A stretch of 64,000 nt of DNA. Origin: Poriferisodalis sp965205175. Lineage in GTDB: Bacteria; Actinomycetota; Acidimicrobiia; Acidimicrobiales; Poriferisodalaceae. Positions 50,561-59,640 of this stretch are shown here, piece by piece (the first letter of the stretch is position 1; the number at the start of each line of letters is the position of its first letter). The translations under genes were made by a program, and so were the position numbers. The notes under the pieces were generated by a model that had not been told where the DNA came from, ran no database searches, and saw only the letters and a list, made by a program, of their open reading frames with translations. The stretch lies in NCBI RefSeq assembly GCF_965205175.1, contig NZ_OZ242038.1:620001-684000 (forward strand), in the 5' to 3' direction.

Positions 50561-51476
50561 GGCTGCACACTCCTTCCCCTTGCCGGCCGATCCAGCGCTC
50601 GCAGAACCCCTGCTCGCAGGCGCGCTCGCCTCGATCCCGAGTCCTTCGCGTAGCTCCGTGTCGCTCGGCCCGCTCGAGCTTCGAGCCTATGGCATCGCCA
50701 TCGGAGCGTCCGTGCTGGTTGCGCTGTGGATCACCACCCGCCGCTGGCGATGGGCAATTGCTGCACACGATGCCGGCTACCAGGCTGATGCCCGTGACCT
50801 CGTCGGGTCGGTCGCGGTCTGGGCGGTGCCCGCGGGCCTGATCGGCGCCCGGCTGTACCACGTCATCACGGACTTCGGTCGCTACCAGGACAGTCTCGCT
50901 GACACGCTGAAGATCTGGCAGGGCGGCTTGGGCATCTGGGGCGGCATCTCGACCGGCGTGGTGGTCGCGGCATGGCGGCTGCGCCGCGGCGGGCACAGCA
51001 CGGCGACGATGCTGGACGCACTCGCGCCTGCGATACCCGTGGCTCAGGCGATCGGTCGGCTGGGCAACTGGTTCAACCAGGAGCTGTACGGCCGGCCGAC
51101 AGACCTGCCGTGGGCGTTGGAGATCGATCCTGCACATCGTGTGAGCGGCTACGGCCTCGAAGACACCTTCCACCCCACGTTCGCCTATGAGGCACTGTGG
51201 AATCTCTGCTTGGCAGCAGCGCTCGTCTGGGTGGTCCCCAGAGTGCTCCCGCGTCTGCGCCCTGGCTACCTGTTCGCCGTATACGTGCTGGGCTACACCG
51301 TCGGCAGATTTTGGATCGAGCTGCTGCGCATCGACGACGCCAACGAGTGGTGGGGCGTGCGGATCAACGTCTGGGTCAGCGCCGTAGTCGGGTTGGCTGC
51401 GCTGGCCGGCGTGCTTGTGGGCTTGCGTCGCATCCCCGCCGACGACGCTGAGGCTGCCGCCGTTCGACCCGACTGA
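50559..51476 (+). CDS. lgt: Prolipoprotein diacylglyceryl transferase
   Basis: Membrane enzyme that transfers diacylglycerol from phosphatidylglycerol to the lipobox cysteine of prolipoproteins. The 305-residue protein has about seven membrane helices and the family text LRAYGIAIGASVLVAL, GGLGIWGGISTGVV, and the signature IGRLGNWFNQELYGRPTDLPW, followed by HPTFAYEALWN and GRFWIELLRID. ATG 50559 is the listed start; GTG codons a little downstream would still keep all helices. If 50559 is right its promoter must lie inside the divergent gene. Confidence 0.94.
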   Translation: MAAHSFPLPADPALAEPLLAGALASIPSPSRSSVSLGPLELRAYGIAIGASVLVALWITTRRWRWAIAAHDAGYQADARDLVGSVAVWAVPAGLIGARLYHVITDFGRYQDSLADTLKIWQGGLGIWGGISTGVVVAAWRLRRGGHSTATMLDALAPAIPVAQAIGRLGNWFNQELYGRPTDLPWALEIDPAHRVSGYGLEDTFHPTFAYEALWNLCLAAALVWVVPRVLPRLRPGYLFAVYVLGYTVGRFWIELLRIDDANEWWGVRINVWVSAVVGLAALAGVLVGLRRIPADDAEAAAVRPD

Positions 51477-51486
51477 CCCCGTTCGC

Positions 51487-52386
51487 TCAACGGCTGAGCA
51501 GGCCGATGAGCGTCTCGCGGGTTGCAGCCTGCTCGTCGAGAGTTCCGAAGGCTGAACCCGCGAACGATGTCACGCCGCAGTCGGCCAGCGCTTCGATGCG
51601 ATCGCTGACTTGGGCTGCGGCGCCGACGATGGCGATGTCCTCGGGTCCGCTCAGGCCCTCGCGGTCGAGCATTGCCCGATAGCTGGGCAGCGTGCCGTAC
51701 ACCACCAAGTCCTTGGCGGCGCGCTCGCGCGCTGTGTCGGGGTCATCGGTGACGCACACCGGGAAGCCCGCCACGATCTGGGGACCAGGCCTGCCGGCGG
51801 CTGCTGCGGCTTCGTTGACGGTCGGCACCGTGTGATCTCGCAGCGTCGCCGGACCCGTCATCCAGGTGATGGTGCCGTCGGCGAGGCGACCGGTCAAGCG
51901 CAGCATCTGGCTGCCCAGCGCGGCCACTAGCACCGTCGGCGCATCGGCCGGCGGAGGAGTGATCTCGCCGCGGCCGACGACCGTTTCGCCGCTGTGGGAT
52001 ACTCGCCGTTCGGCCAGCAGCTGGGTCAAGATCGTGAGGTAGTCGCGCATGTGCGCAATGGGCCGGTCGAAGGAATAGCCCCACATGCCTTCGACCACCG
52101 GCTTGTGAGACGGCCCGATCCCCAGATCCAACCGCCCGCCGATCACCGACTGGACAGTGAGCGCTTGCTGGGCCAGCATCATCGGATGTCGTGGGTATGT
52201 GGGCACCACCGCGGTGCCGAGGCGGATGCCGGGCACCTCGCGACCCGCCACAGCGATGGTGGTCAGGGCGTCGTGTCCGAATATCTGCGGCGTCCAGTAC
52301 CGTCTGAAGCCCTGCTGCGAAGCGGTGCGGATGCTCGCTTCGAAGCGTTCCGGTGTCGTCTCGAAGCCGAACAGTTCGATGTGCAT
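51487..52386 (-). CDS. LLM-class F420-dependent oxidoreductase, copy 1
   Basis: A 299-residue luciferase-like (TIM barrel) oxidoreductase. It opens MHIELFGFETTPERFEASIR, has YWTPQIFGHDALTTIAVAGR, the characteristic LGTAVVPTYPRHPMMLAQQA, then GGRLDLGIGPSHKPVVEG and MRDYLTILTQLL, and ends with a short helix. The TYPRHP and LGIGPSHK segments are typical of actinobacterial F420-type members. The substrate is unknown. ATG 52386 is chosen because the family starts at this point; the frame is open further upstream. Confidence 0.85.
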   Translation of the reverse strand: MHIELFGFETTPERFEASIRTASQQGFRRYWTPQIFGHDALTTIAVAGREVPGIRLGTAVVPTYPRHPMMLAQQALTVQSVIGGRLDLGIGPSHKPVVEGMWGYSFDRPIAHMRDYLTILTQLLAERRVSHSGETVVGRGEITPPPADAPTVLVAALGSQMLRLTGRLADGTITWMTGPATLRDHTVPTVNEAAAAAGRPGPQIVAGFPVCVTDDPDTARERAAKDLVVYGTLPSYRAMLDREGLSGPEDIAIVGAAAQVSDRIEALADCGVTSFAGSAFGTLDEQAATRETLIGLLSR

Positions 52387-52502
52387 GCACGCGATCGTAA
52401 CGGTGCTCTCGTCCGGTCTCAGTGGAACGCAGTGGGTGCGTCGCGACGGTCTCCACCCGTGCGAACCCGAAGCGGCGTGCGCCGGCGGTGGAACGCGACT
52501 GC

Positions 52503-53405
52503 TCAGGCGAAAGCGTCGAACACCTCCTCGAGCGCTTTGAGCTGACCGCCGCTCGTGCTCGAGGGCACGAGAATCGGCGTCTTGCATCCGGCGTCGAACC
52601 ACGCCTGCACCCCGTCGCGGACCTCGCCGGCTGAGCCGTACAGCGTGGCGTTCGAGAGCCAGTCATCGGTCATCGCCCGGTTGAGCGCCTCAGCGTCGCC
52701 GTCGGCGATGGCCTGCTCGGCGGCGTTCATCTCCTCGATCCAGCCGGCTTGTCTCCAGTAGTTGCGGTAGTTCTCCAGCGCGACGTACCCGGCGAGCGTC
52801 TTGCGGTTGCGAACAGCACCCGCTGCACGGTCCTCGTCGATGACGGTCGGAATCATGTTCCCCACGAAGAACTCGTCGCTGTGGGCCGCTTGGCCGAGGT
52901 GGGACACCGAGTTGGCGAAGTCGTTGCGACTGGCGTTGGCCCACACGGCCCCTGAACCGATCTCAGCGGCCAGCTCGGTCATGCGCTGGCGCAGCGCGGC
53001 CAGCACGATCGGCGGGAGTTCGCCGTGCTGACGGGCCGCCGATTCCATGGACGCGACGTAGTCAGCGATGTCCGACAGCGGCTTGCCTGGCGAGATGCCG
53101 AGGCGTCGGTGTACCGGTCCGTGCGTCACGCCGATGCCCAGCCAGAAGCGACCGCCGGACAGTTCGTGGATGAACGCCGCTGTCGAGGCCAAATCGACGG
53201 GGTTGCGGAAGTAGATCGGCTGTACCGCCGTCCCGAAGGGGATCTCGTTGGTGACATGTGCGATGGACTGGCACAGTGCGACCGGATCGCCCATGGACGG
53301 GCAGTAGATGCCGCTGAAGCCTCGCCGCTCGATCTCAGCGGCGATGTCCAGCGTGTGCTCGCGGCGGCCGCGCACAGCGGCCAGTGAAATGGCAGGCATG
53401 TTCAT
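52503..53405 (-). CDS. LLM-class F420-dependent oxidoreductase, copy 2
   Basis: A 300-residue luciferase-like protein, more distant from copy 1. It shows EIERRGFSGIYCPSMGDPVA, FGTAVQPIYFRNPVDLASTA, the GGRFWLGIGVTHGPVHRRLG cofactor region and DIADYVASM. The C-terminal half has a TIM-barrel end with a Gly/Ser-rich closing (VPSSTSGGQLKAL). ATG 53405 has CTAGGAGAC upstream. It lies 116 bp before copy 1 on the same strand; the two may be co-transcribed. The gap upstream (53406-53491) leads to tRNA-Ala. Confidence 0.83.
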   Translation of the reverse strand: MNMPAISLAAVRGRREHTLDIAAEIERRGFSGIYCPSMGDPVALCQSIAHVTNEIPFGTAVQPIYFRNPVDLASTAAFIHELSGGRFWLGIGVTHGPVHRRLGISPGKPLSDIADYVASMESAARQHGELPPIVLAALRQRMTELAAEIGSGAVWANASRNDFANSVSHLGQAAHSDEFFVGNMIPTVIDEDRAAGAVRNRKTLAGYVALENYRNYWRQAGWIEEMNAAEQAIADGDAEALNRAMTDDWLSNATLYGSAGEVRDGVQAWFDAGCKTPILVPSSTSGGQLKALEEVFDAFA

Positions 53406-53491
53406 ACTGGTCTCCTAGCAGACAGCTTTCCTAGCAGACAGCCGGGCTCGGCAGCTTGCGTGCGGGTACCATCACTGCCGGCCGATTCGTC

Positions 53492-53565
53492 GGGGCTGTA
53501 GCTCAGATGGCAAGAGCACCTGCTTTGCAAGCAGGGGGTCACGGGTTCGAGTCCCGTCAGCTCCA
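53492..53565 (+). tRNA. tRNA-Ala(TGC)
   Basis: A 74-nt cloverleaf: acceptor GGGGCTG/CAGCTCC (one G-T pair), D stem GCTC/GAGC, anticodon stem CCTGC/GCAGG with loop TTTGCAA (anticodon TGC), T arm ACGGG-TTCGAGT-CCCGT, discriminator A. CCA is not encoded. Confidence 0.96.
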
Positions 53566-53595
53566 CAGGCCAGCCCCCAAACAGGCCGGCCCCGC

Positions 53596-54366
53596 CTAGG
53601 CCATCGTGAGGCCGCCGCTGACCGACAGTGTCTGGCCGGTGATGTAGGCGGCCTCCTCGCTGCACAAGAAGACCACCGCAGCGGCGACTTCCTGAGGCTG
53701 CCCGATGCGCTTCATCGGCACGGCGCGGGCCATCGCAGCGATGATCTTGTCGCTCGCATCACTCCCCGAAGCGATGTCGGCCAGCAGCGGAGTGTCTGTG
53801 GGGCCGGGACACACGACGTTTGCGGTGATGCCATGTCGCGCCACTTCACGGGCGACGGTCTTGGTGAAAGCGATGACGCCGCCCTTGGCGCCCGCGTAGA
53901 CGGCCTCGCCCGAGGACCCGACCCGACCCGCATCGGAGCCGACATTCACGATCCGCCCGTAGCCCGCTTCGATCATCGCCGGCAAGCATCCGTGTGTAGT
54001 CCGCAGCGGTCCCTTGTAGTTGATCTCGATGACGCGGTCCCACAGGTCTTCGTCGGTCATGACGAAAGGCTGCAACACGTCCCAGCCGGCACAGTTGACG
54101 AGGACTTCGACCGGGCCGAGTTCGTCCCTCACCGTCATCAGACCTCTGGAGACCGAATCCGCGTCCGCGACGTCCATGTCGACCCCAAGCGAGCCGGCAC
54201 CCTCCGCGCTGATTGCCGCCGCGGTCTCCGCAGCCTCGGGCAGGCGCAGATCCGCGACGGCCACGCGGCGCCCCGCGCGGGCCAGCCCGAGACAGATCTC
54301 GCGGCCGATGCCCCCGGCGCCACCGGTGACGAGCGCAACGCGGCCGGCAATCTGCGTGCCGTTCAC
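53596..54366 (-). CDS. Short-chain dehydrogenase/reductase, hydroxyacyl-CoA type likely
   Basis: A 256-residue classical SDR. The NAD-binding motif is VTGGAGGIGREICLGLARAG (near residue 13), followed by VNCAGW, the catalytic Ser in IVNVGSDAGR, and the Tyr-x-x-x-Lys pair in AVYAGAKGGV. It ends GQTLSVSGGLTMA, a typical SDR C-terminus. The overall text recalls 2-hydroxycyclohexanecarboxyl-CoA and 3-hydroxyacyl-CoA dehydrogenases, which would fit the acyl-CoA genes next door. The GTG start overlaps the LLM copy 3 stop (GTGA), so they form one operon. Confidence 0.88.
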   Translation of the reverse strand: MNGTQIAGRVALVTGGAGGIGREICLGLARAGRRVAVADLRLPEAAETAAAISAEGAGSLGVDMDVADADSVSRGLMTVRDELGPVEVLVNCAGWDVLQPFVMTDEDLWDRVIEINYKGPLRTTHGCLPAMIEAGYGRIVNVGSDAGRVGSSGEAVYAGAKGGVIAFTKTVAREVARHGITANVVCPGPTDTPLLADIASGSDASDKIIAAMARAVPMKRIGQPQEVAAAVVFLCSEEAAYITGQTLSVSGGLTMA

Positions 54367-55403
54367 GGCGTCTTCCGGGAGCGGATGGCCTGCGCCACTT
54401 CGCCCCACTTGTGGACGGTCTCGGGATCGGAGCGCAGCTGCTCCTCGGCGAGGTACATCACCACCCGAGCGGCCGTGCCCCCGTAGCGGTCCGCCAATCG
54501 GTCCGCCATCTCGTCCCACGGGCCGATGACGGCGAAGTGCGCGAGCATGTCGTCGGTGATCGTGCCGGCCATCGCGGCGATATCGCCCGTGCTCATGTGC
54601 TTGCGCAGCACTTCGGTCACTCCCTCGTAGCCCAGATCGGTGAACTGGAACGAGTAGTTCGGCGTGGTGCCGTAGAACGCGATCTGTATCTTGGCTCGGC
54701 GGATGAGCGGGGCCAACTCCTCGGGCGTATCGCCGGGAGCGGCGAACACCGGCACGATCAGGTCGATGTCAGCGGTGTCACGGCCGGCGCGTTCGGCCCC
54801 GCGAGCCACCTCGGGCAGCAGCCGCTCGTTGATGTAGTGCATGGTGTGCATCGGGTGGACGTGGACGCCGTCGGCAACTTCGCCGGCCACGCCGTTCATG
54901 ATCGGCCCGACCGAGGAGATGTCGACTTTGACGTCGCCGTAGTCGTGGCGGCGCGGCGTCCACTGTGGCGGCAGCAGGCTCAGCTCGAAGAACTCGCCGC
55001 TGTGGCTGAGCCGCTCTTCGCCGCGGAAGGCTCGCAGGCATGCCTTGACTGCACCCACGTAGTCGCGCATGCGCGCCGCGGGCCGCTCGAACTCGGCGGC
55101 ATAGCGCCGCACGATGTGCCCTTTCACCTGGCTGCCGAGTCCGAGCCGGAAGCGGCCCTGCGTCTCACCGGCGAGTTCCCAGGCAATCTGTGCAGACACC
55201 ATCGGGCTGCGGGGGAAGGCGACCGCGATGCCGGTGGTGAAGGTGAGGCTGGGTGCTGCCATGGCAGCCGCAGCGAGCTGCATCCACGGCACCTGCCCGG
55301 TCTCGGTGTACAGCATTCCTGAGAAGCCGACGCGCTCTGCAGTGCGTGCCAGCTCAGCCGCGTCGCTCCACGTTGATGAACCGGTCATCAGATCCAATTC
55401 CAT
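54363..55403 (-). CDS. LLM-class F420-dependent oxidoreductase, copy 3
   Basis: A 346-residue luciferase-like protein of the longer kind (TIGR03617-like). It has ERVGFSGMLYTETGQVPWM, TFTTGIAVAFPRSPMVSAQIAWEL, QGRFRLGLGSQVKGHIVRRY, MRDYVGAVKACLRAF and DGVHVHPMHTMHYINE. AGGAG lies 7 bases before ATG 55403. It is first in an operon with the SDR and divergent from an acyl-CoA synthetase across 139 bp, so a shared catabolic function is plausible. Confidence 0.88.
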   Translation of the reverse strand: MELDLMTGSSTWSDAAELARTAERVGFSGMLYTETGQVPWMQLAAAAMAAPSLTFTTGIAVAFPRSPMVSAQIAWELAGETQGRFRLGLGSQVKGHIVRRYAAEFERPAARMRDYVGAVKACLRAFRGEERLSHSGEFFELSLLPPQWTPRRHDYGDVKVDISSVGPIMNGVAGEVADGVHVHPMHTMHYINERLLPEVARGAERAGRDTADIDLIVPVFAAPGDTPEELAPLIRRAKIQIAFYGTTPNYSFQFTDLGYEGVTEVLRKHMSTGDIAAMAGTITDDMLAHFAVIGPWDEMADRLADRYGGTAARVVMYLAEEQLRSDPETVHKWGEVAQAIRSRKTP

Positions 55404-55542
55404 GATGCGTCTCCTGTGCGTGTGCGGGCGGCGCGGACCCGTCGAAACTAGCCCTGACCGCTGGTCTGCGCGTGCCGTCGTACGGCGGCGCTGTAGGACG
55501 GCGTCGGCTGAGCGAGGCCGGCTGAGGCTCTACGATGCGCCG

Positions 55543-57174
55543 ATGGCCGCGCCTGCGACGTACGACTGGCTGCTGCTCGGCGATGCCGTGGATCGGGCGT
55601 CGCAGCGGTGGGGCGACCGACCCGCGGTGATCTTCGGCGATCGCCGCTGGAGCTACGCCGAGTTCGCCCGCCAGGTGGACGCCGTCGCCAAGGGACTGAT
55701 GGCCTTGGGCGTGCAGCGTGGCGACCACGTGGCGGTGTGGATGACCAATCTGCCCGAGTGGCTGTGGCTGCAGTACGGCGTCGCCAAGGCGGGCGGCTGC
55801 ATCGTCCCGCTCAACACCCGTTACCGAACCGACGACATCGCCTTCACCGTGGCGCAGTCGCAGAGCCGGTTCATGATCTCGTTAGACCGGTCGGGGCCGA
55901 TCGACTACCGCCAGATGCTCTGCGAGGCGTACCCGGCGATCGCCGCTGCCGGCTACCTGGAGCTGGAGCGATTGGTGTTCACCGGTGCTGCGCGCAACGA
56001 CGCGTTGTCCGGCGCGATGACTTGGGATGCGTTCCTTGACGCCGGAACGAGCGTCGGCGACCGAGAGCTGGCCGAGCGTGCGGCCAGTTTGTCGGTGGAC
56101 GACCGCATGATGCTGGCCTACACCTCGGGCACCACTGGGCATCCCAAGGGCGTGGTACACACCCACCGTCCGCTGCGCAACAGCCGCGAGCGAGCCATGC
56201 TGCTCGGCCACACGGCCAACGACGTCCACATGAGCTATCTGCCGCTGTTTCACCTGTTCGGCTTCGGGGAGGTGTCGATCCAGGCCGTGCTGACCGGCGG
56301 CTGCCAAGTGCTGTTCGACACCTTCGACCCCGCAGCGGTGCTGGCGAGCGTGGAATCGCTCGGCGGCACCGTGCTGCACGGTTTCGACTCCCACTGGGGC
56401 GACCTCCTGCGTGCCCACCATGAGCGTCCCCGCGATATGTCCAGCCTGCGGATCGGCACGCTCGCGGCCGGCATGGAGTCGTCCACTCCCACCGCTTGTC
56501 GGGCTCAGGAGGTGTTCTGCCCGACGATCTCTGGTTGGGGCATGAGCGAGTCCTGGGCCTTCGTGAGCTGCAGCCACCCGACCGATTCGGTGGAGCAGCG
56601 CACCGAAGCCTCCGGCTACCCGATGGACGGCATCGAGTTCCAGATCAGAGACCTCGACACCGGCAAGATCTGCCCCCGAGACGTCCCCGGCGCACTGTTC
56701 GTTCGCGGCTACACGGTGATGGACGCCTACTGGTGCCGCCCGGATGCCACGGCGGAAGTGCTCGGCGCCGACGGCTGGCTCGACACCGGCGACATCGCCC
56801 GACTACGACCGGACGGCCACTTGGTGTTCATCGGTCGCCACAAGGACATGCTCAAGGTCGGCGGCGAGAATGTCTCACCCGCTGAGGTCGAGGGCTACTT
56901 GCTGGCTCTCGACGGCATCGAGCAGGTAGCCGTGGTGGGCCGGCCCGATCCCCGTCTCGCGGAAGTCCCCGTCGCATTCGTGCAGCTCGCGCCCGGCGCC
57001 GCGTCGGACCTCACCGAGGAATCGCTCATCGAGCACTGCCGCGGCCGCATCGCCGGCTTCAAGATCCCCCGTCAAGTGATCTTCGTCGACGAAATGCCGG
57101 TCACTCCGTCGGGCAAGATCCGCAAAGTAGAGCTGCGGGTCCGCGCCCAGCAGCTGCCGGCCCAGAGTTCCTAG
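55543..57174 (+). CDS. Acyl-CoA synthetase (AMP-forming)
   Basis: Activates a carboxylic acid to its CoA thioester through an acyl-AMP. The 543-residue protein has the P-loop LAYTSGTTGHPKGVVHTH (about 182-199), the GWGMSES segment of motif II, GWLDTGDIARLRPDGHL and the catalytic Lys region TPSGKIRKVELR near the C-terminus. The substrate is unknown; medium- or long-chain acids are common for this type. ATG 55543 is chosen; the frame is open upstream to 55114 but overlaps the divergent gene. It ends 8 bp before the convergent acyl-CoA dehydrogenase gene. Confidence 0.92.
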   Translation: MAAPATYDWLLLGDAVDRASQRWGDRPAVIFGDRRWSYAEFARQVDAVAKGLMALGVQRGDHVAVWMTNLPEWLWLQYGVAKAGGCIVPLNTRYRTDDIAFTVAQSQSRFMISLDRSGPIDYRQMLCEAYPAIAAAGYLELERLVFTGAARNDALSGAMTWDAFLDAGTSVGDRELAERAASLSVDDRMMLAYTSGTTGHPKGVVHTHRPLRNSRERAMLLGHTANDVHMSYLPLFHLFGFGEVSIQAVLTGGCQVLFDTFDPAAVLASVESLGGTVLHGFDSHWGDLLRAHHERPRDMSSLRIGTLAAGMESSTPTACRAQEVFCPTISGWGMSESWAFVSCSHPTDSVEQRTEASGYPMDGIEFQIRDLDTGKICPRDVPGALFVRGYTVMDAYWCRPDATAEVLGADGWLDTGDIARLRPDGHLVFIGRHKDMLKVGGENVSPAEVEGYLLALDGIEQVAVVGRPDPRLAEVPVAFVQLAPGAASDLTEESLIEHCRGRIAGFKIPRQVIFVDEMPVTPSGKIRKVELRVRAQQLPAQSS

Positions 57175-57182
57175 CCGGCGAG

Positions 57183-58517
57183 CTACGGACCGGCGAACGC
57201 CAGAACGTCGCGACGGGGACCGTCGAGCGCGTGGTCGGCGGCGAGCCCAGCTGCCCGCTCCGATTCGCGGGTACGGACTTCAGCGCGTGCCACGACATGG
57301 TGATGGACTTCGTCGGGTCCGTCGGCCAGCCGCAGCGTTCGTTGCGCGTGCCACATGTCTGCCAGCGGGAACCACTGCGAGACGCCGGCCGCGCCGTGCA
57401 TCTGAATGGCCTCGTTGATGATGTCGCAGCACTTCTCCGGCACCATGGCCTTGACGGCGCTCACCCAGACGCGAGCCTCGGCGTTGCCCAGCGTGTCCAT
57501 GGCCTTCGCAGCGCGCAGCACCATCAGCCGCATCGCTTCCACCTCGATGCGGGACCGCGAGACGATCTCCATGTTCTTGCCGAGGTTGATGAGCTTCTTG
57601 CCGAACCCTTCTCGGCTCACGCCGCGGTCGACCATCATCTCGATGGCCTTCTCGGCGCTGCCGATGGAGCGCATGCAGTGGTGAATGCGGCCAGGCCCGA
57701 GCCGCAGCTGGCTGATCTCGAAACCGCGTCCCTCTCCGAGCAGGATGTTGTCCTTGGGCACGCGGACGTCGTTGAACGCGATGTGCATGTGCCCGTGAGG
57801 CGCGTCGTCGCCTCCGAAGACGTGCATCGGGCCCAAGATCTCGACGCCGGGAGCATCGATCGGCACGAGGATCTGCGACTGCTGCTTGTAGGTGTCCGCG
57901 TCGGGGTTGGTGCGGACCATGGTGATCATAATCTTGCAGCGAGGGTCGCCTGCCCCGGAGATGTAGAACTTCTCGCCGTTGATCAGCCACTCGTCGCCGT
58001 CGAGCACGGCGTTGGTCTGCACTTGCTTGGCGTCCGAGCTCATCACCGCGGGTTCGGTCATGGCATACGCGGAGCGGATCTTGCCCTCGAGCAGCGGTTC
58101 GAGCCACTGCTGCTTCTGCTCGGGTGTGCCGACTCGTTCGAGCACCTCCATGTTGCCGGTGTCGGGCGCGGAGCAGTTCAGGCACTCTGAGGCCAGCCGG
58201 TTCTTGCCGAGTTCGTTCGCGATGTACGCGTAGTCGAGGTTGCTGAGGCCCTCGCCGGTCTCAGCGTCGGGCAGGAAGAAGTTCCACAAGCCCTGCTCAC
58301 GCGCCCTCGCCTTGGCGCCGTCCAACAGTTCGAGTTGGCCCGGCGCCCAGCTCCAGCGCTCGGCGCGCTGGTCTCCCAGCCGGTGGAACTCTTCGGTGAT
58401 GGGGTCGACTTCGTCCCGGATGAACGCCTTGACCGCTTCGTACAGCGGTTCGACCTCGGCGGACATCCGAAGATCGAAATCGTCCATGCTCGCGGACTTC
58501 AACGCTCCGCCAACCAT
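57183..58517 (-). CDS. Acyl-CoA dehydrogenase
   Basis: FAD enzyme that introduces a trans-2 double bond into an acyl-CoA. The 444-residue protein has the all-helical N-terminal domain (VKAFIRDEVDPITEEFHRLG), YAMTEPAVMSSDAKQVQT (the family YxMTEP box) and the middle sheet with LINGEKFYISGAGD. The C-terminal helices have LGPGRIHHCMRSIGSAEKA and MHGAAGVSQWFPLADMWHAQ. The text recalls the ACAD10/11-like group. GGGGAG lies upstream of ATG 58517. It could feed the EtfD-like protein at 9500-11677 through EtfBA; that is inference. Confidence 0.92.
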   Translation of the reverse strand: MVGGALKSASMDDFDLRMSAEVEPLYEAVKAFIRDEVDPITEEFHRLGDQRAERWSWAPGQLELLDGAKARAREQGLWNFFLPDAETGEGLSNLDYAYIANELGKNRLASECLNCSAPDTGNMEVLERVGTPEQKQQWLEPLLEGKIRSAYAMTEPAVMSSDAKQVQTNAVLDGDEWLINGEKFYISGAGDPRCKIMITMVRTNPDADTYKQQSQILVPIDAPGVEILGPMHVFGGDDAPHGHMHIAFNDVRVPKDNILLGEGRGFEISQLRLGPGRIHHCMRSIGSAEKAIEMMVDRGVSREGFGKKLINLGKNMEIVSRSRIEVEAMRLMVLRAAKAMDTLGNAEARVWVSAVKAMVPEKCCDIINEAIQMHGAAGVSQWFPLADMWHAQRTLRLADGPDEVHHHVVARAEVRTRESERAAGLAADHALDGPRRDVLAFAGP

Positions 58518-58633
58518 GGCTGCTCCCCTCGTTCGCTTGTCGGGCGCGGTGTGCTGCCGACGCGGTGAACCCTAGCGAGATCGCTCGCGGCTATCCCCGA
58601 CTCGTCCCCGCCGCGCCGGTACCGTCGGAGGCC

Positions 58634-59020
58634 ATGTTGCAGTGTGTCCGGGGGATGTGTACCCAGTCAGCGACGGCTGGTCTGGGCTACGACGTGCTCG
58701 GGACCAAGGCGTGGCTCTACGACTTGGACGACACTGCTCTCGCCGGCGGTGCACGTGGTCGTGTCGTGGCGATGCCGCTGTGTCGCACCCATGCGAACCG
58801 CATCACCGTCCCCGTCGGATGGGAGTTCACGGATCGGCGCGCCCTGGGACTTGACGTCGAGCCTGTCGTGGGTGCCGAACCGAGCACGGGTGCCGCCGCC
58901 GCTGCGTCACCGCTGTTCGAGCCTCGATCCCGCCCCGAGCCTGAGCCTGTGCTGGCGCCCGAGCCTGCGCCATCGCCGTCGCTGCTCGAACGGGCATTCC
59001 GGGCAGCACCCTCGCGCTAG
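58634..59020 (+). CDS. DUF3499 family protein
   Basis: A 128-residue protein of the actinobacterial DUF3499 family. It has LQCVRGMCTQSATAGLGYD with a Cys pair, WLYDLDDTALAGG, then MPLCRTHANRITVPVGWEF with the conserved Cys and His, followed by DRRALGLDVE. The Cys/His set suggests a small zinc site. The C-terminal ~45 residues are Pro/Glu/Ala-rich. ATG 58634 is chosen; the frame is open back to 58565. Function is unknown. Confidence 0.8.
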   Translation: MLQCVRGMCTQSATAGLGYDVLGTKAWLYDLDDTALAGGARGRVVAMPLCRTHANRITVPVGWEFTDRRALGLDVEPVVGAEPSTGAAAAASPLFEPRSRPEPEPVLAPEPAPSPSLLERAFRAAPSR

Positions 59021-59277
59021 AGCAGGCTCGCTCGCCGAGCCGCGGTCAGCACCAGCCGTCCACGCGGGTTCAAGCTCGCCCGATATCGGATTCCCTCAGC
59101 GTCGACCAGCACGAGCTCGTTGCCTTCACTGGCGACGCGCAGCTCCACGCCGAGTTCCGCGGACAGTTCGGCACGACTGGCTTCCAGCGCCGCTCGCGTA
59201 GCGCTGCGGCGCTGCGCTTCGTAGAGATCCATGTCGTACTCGACGAAGTCGCCTGGCTCGGTCCCCGTCGGTCGCAT
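59017..59277 (-). CDS. Hypothetical protein, 86 residues
   Basis: An 86-residue ORF starting MRPTGTEPGDFVEYDMDLYE and continuing as a helical, Ala/Arg/Glu-rich segment (SATRAALEASRAELSAELG). A short beta-rich end follows (GIRYRASLNPRGRLVLTAAR). I recognise no family. It is convergent with DUF3499, overlapping its stop by 4 bp, and divergent from the zinc-ribbon gene. The start is ATG 59277; the open frame extends to 59388 with a low-complexity start. Confidence 0.55.
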   Translation of the reverse strand: MRPTGTEPGDFVEYDMDLYEAQRRSATRAALEASRAELSAELGVELRVASEGNELVLVDAEGIRYRASLNPRGRLVLTAARRASLL

Positions 59278-59363
59278 GCGTCCACACTGCCACACGCCCA
59301 CACCGCCCCCCACCGCGCCCTCGTGCCGACGAGCCGGCGGGGCAACGGCAGTAGCTTGCAGGC

Positions 59364-59621
59364 GTGGATCTGTGGCTTGCGGTGCCACTCTCGCTGCTGT
59401 TCATCTACTTCGTGTACCGGCTCGGCCTGCGGATGATGGCCACCTTCTCCAGGCCGATCCCTCCGCCTCCGCCGCCGGGCGAGCTGCGACGGGTGCGGCT
59501 CACCTACCGATGCAGTCTCTGCGGCACCGAGATGCGCATGACACGCGCTCCAGTGCAACAGCCCGAACCGCCGCGCTGCTGCAGCGAGGACATGGACCTC
59601 ATCGCCGACGCCGACGAGTGA
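59364..59621 (+). CDS. Small membrane-anchored zinc-ribbon protein
   Basis: An 85-residue protein with an N-terminal membrane helix (DLWLAVPLSLLFIYFVYRLG), a Pro-rich spacer and a zinc ribbon (RLTYRCSLCGTEMRMTRAP with CxxC, then CCSEDMDL providing the second pair). Similar small proteins occur in many actinobacteria near envelope genes. The start is GTG 59364. Function is unknown. Confidence 0.72.
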   Translation: MDLWLAVPLSLLFIYFVYRLGLRMMATFSRPIPPPPPPGELRRVRLTYRCSLCGTEMRMTRAPVQQPEPPRCCSEDMDLIADADE

Positions 59622-59640
59622 CGGCGCCGACATTCACAAT

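Noticed and set aside
53402..53665. Minus-strand ORF across tRNA-Ala
   Set aside because: It is the antisense of the tRNA (LTGLEPVTPCLQSRC), not a gene.
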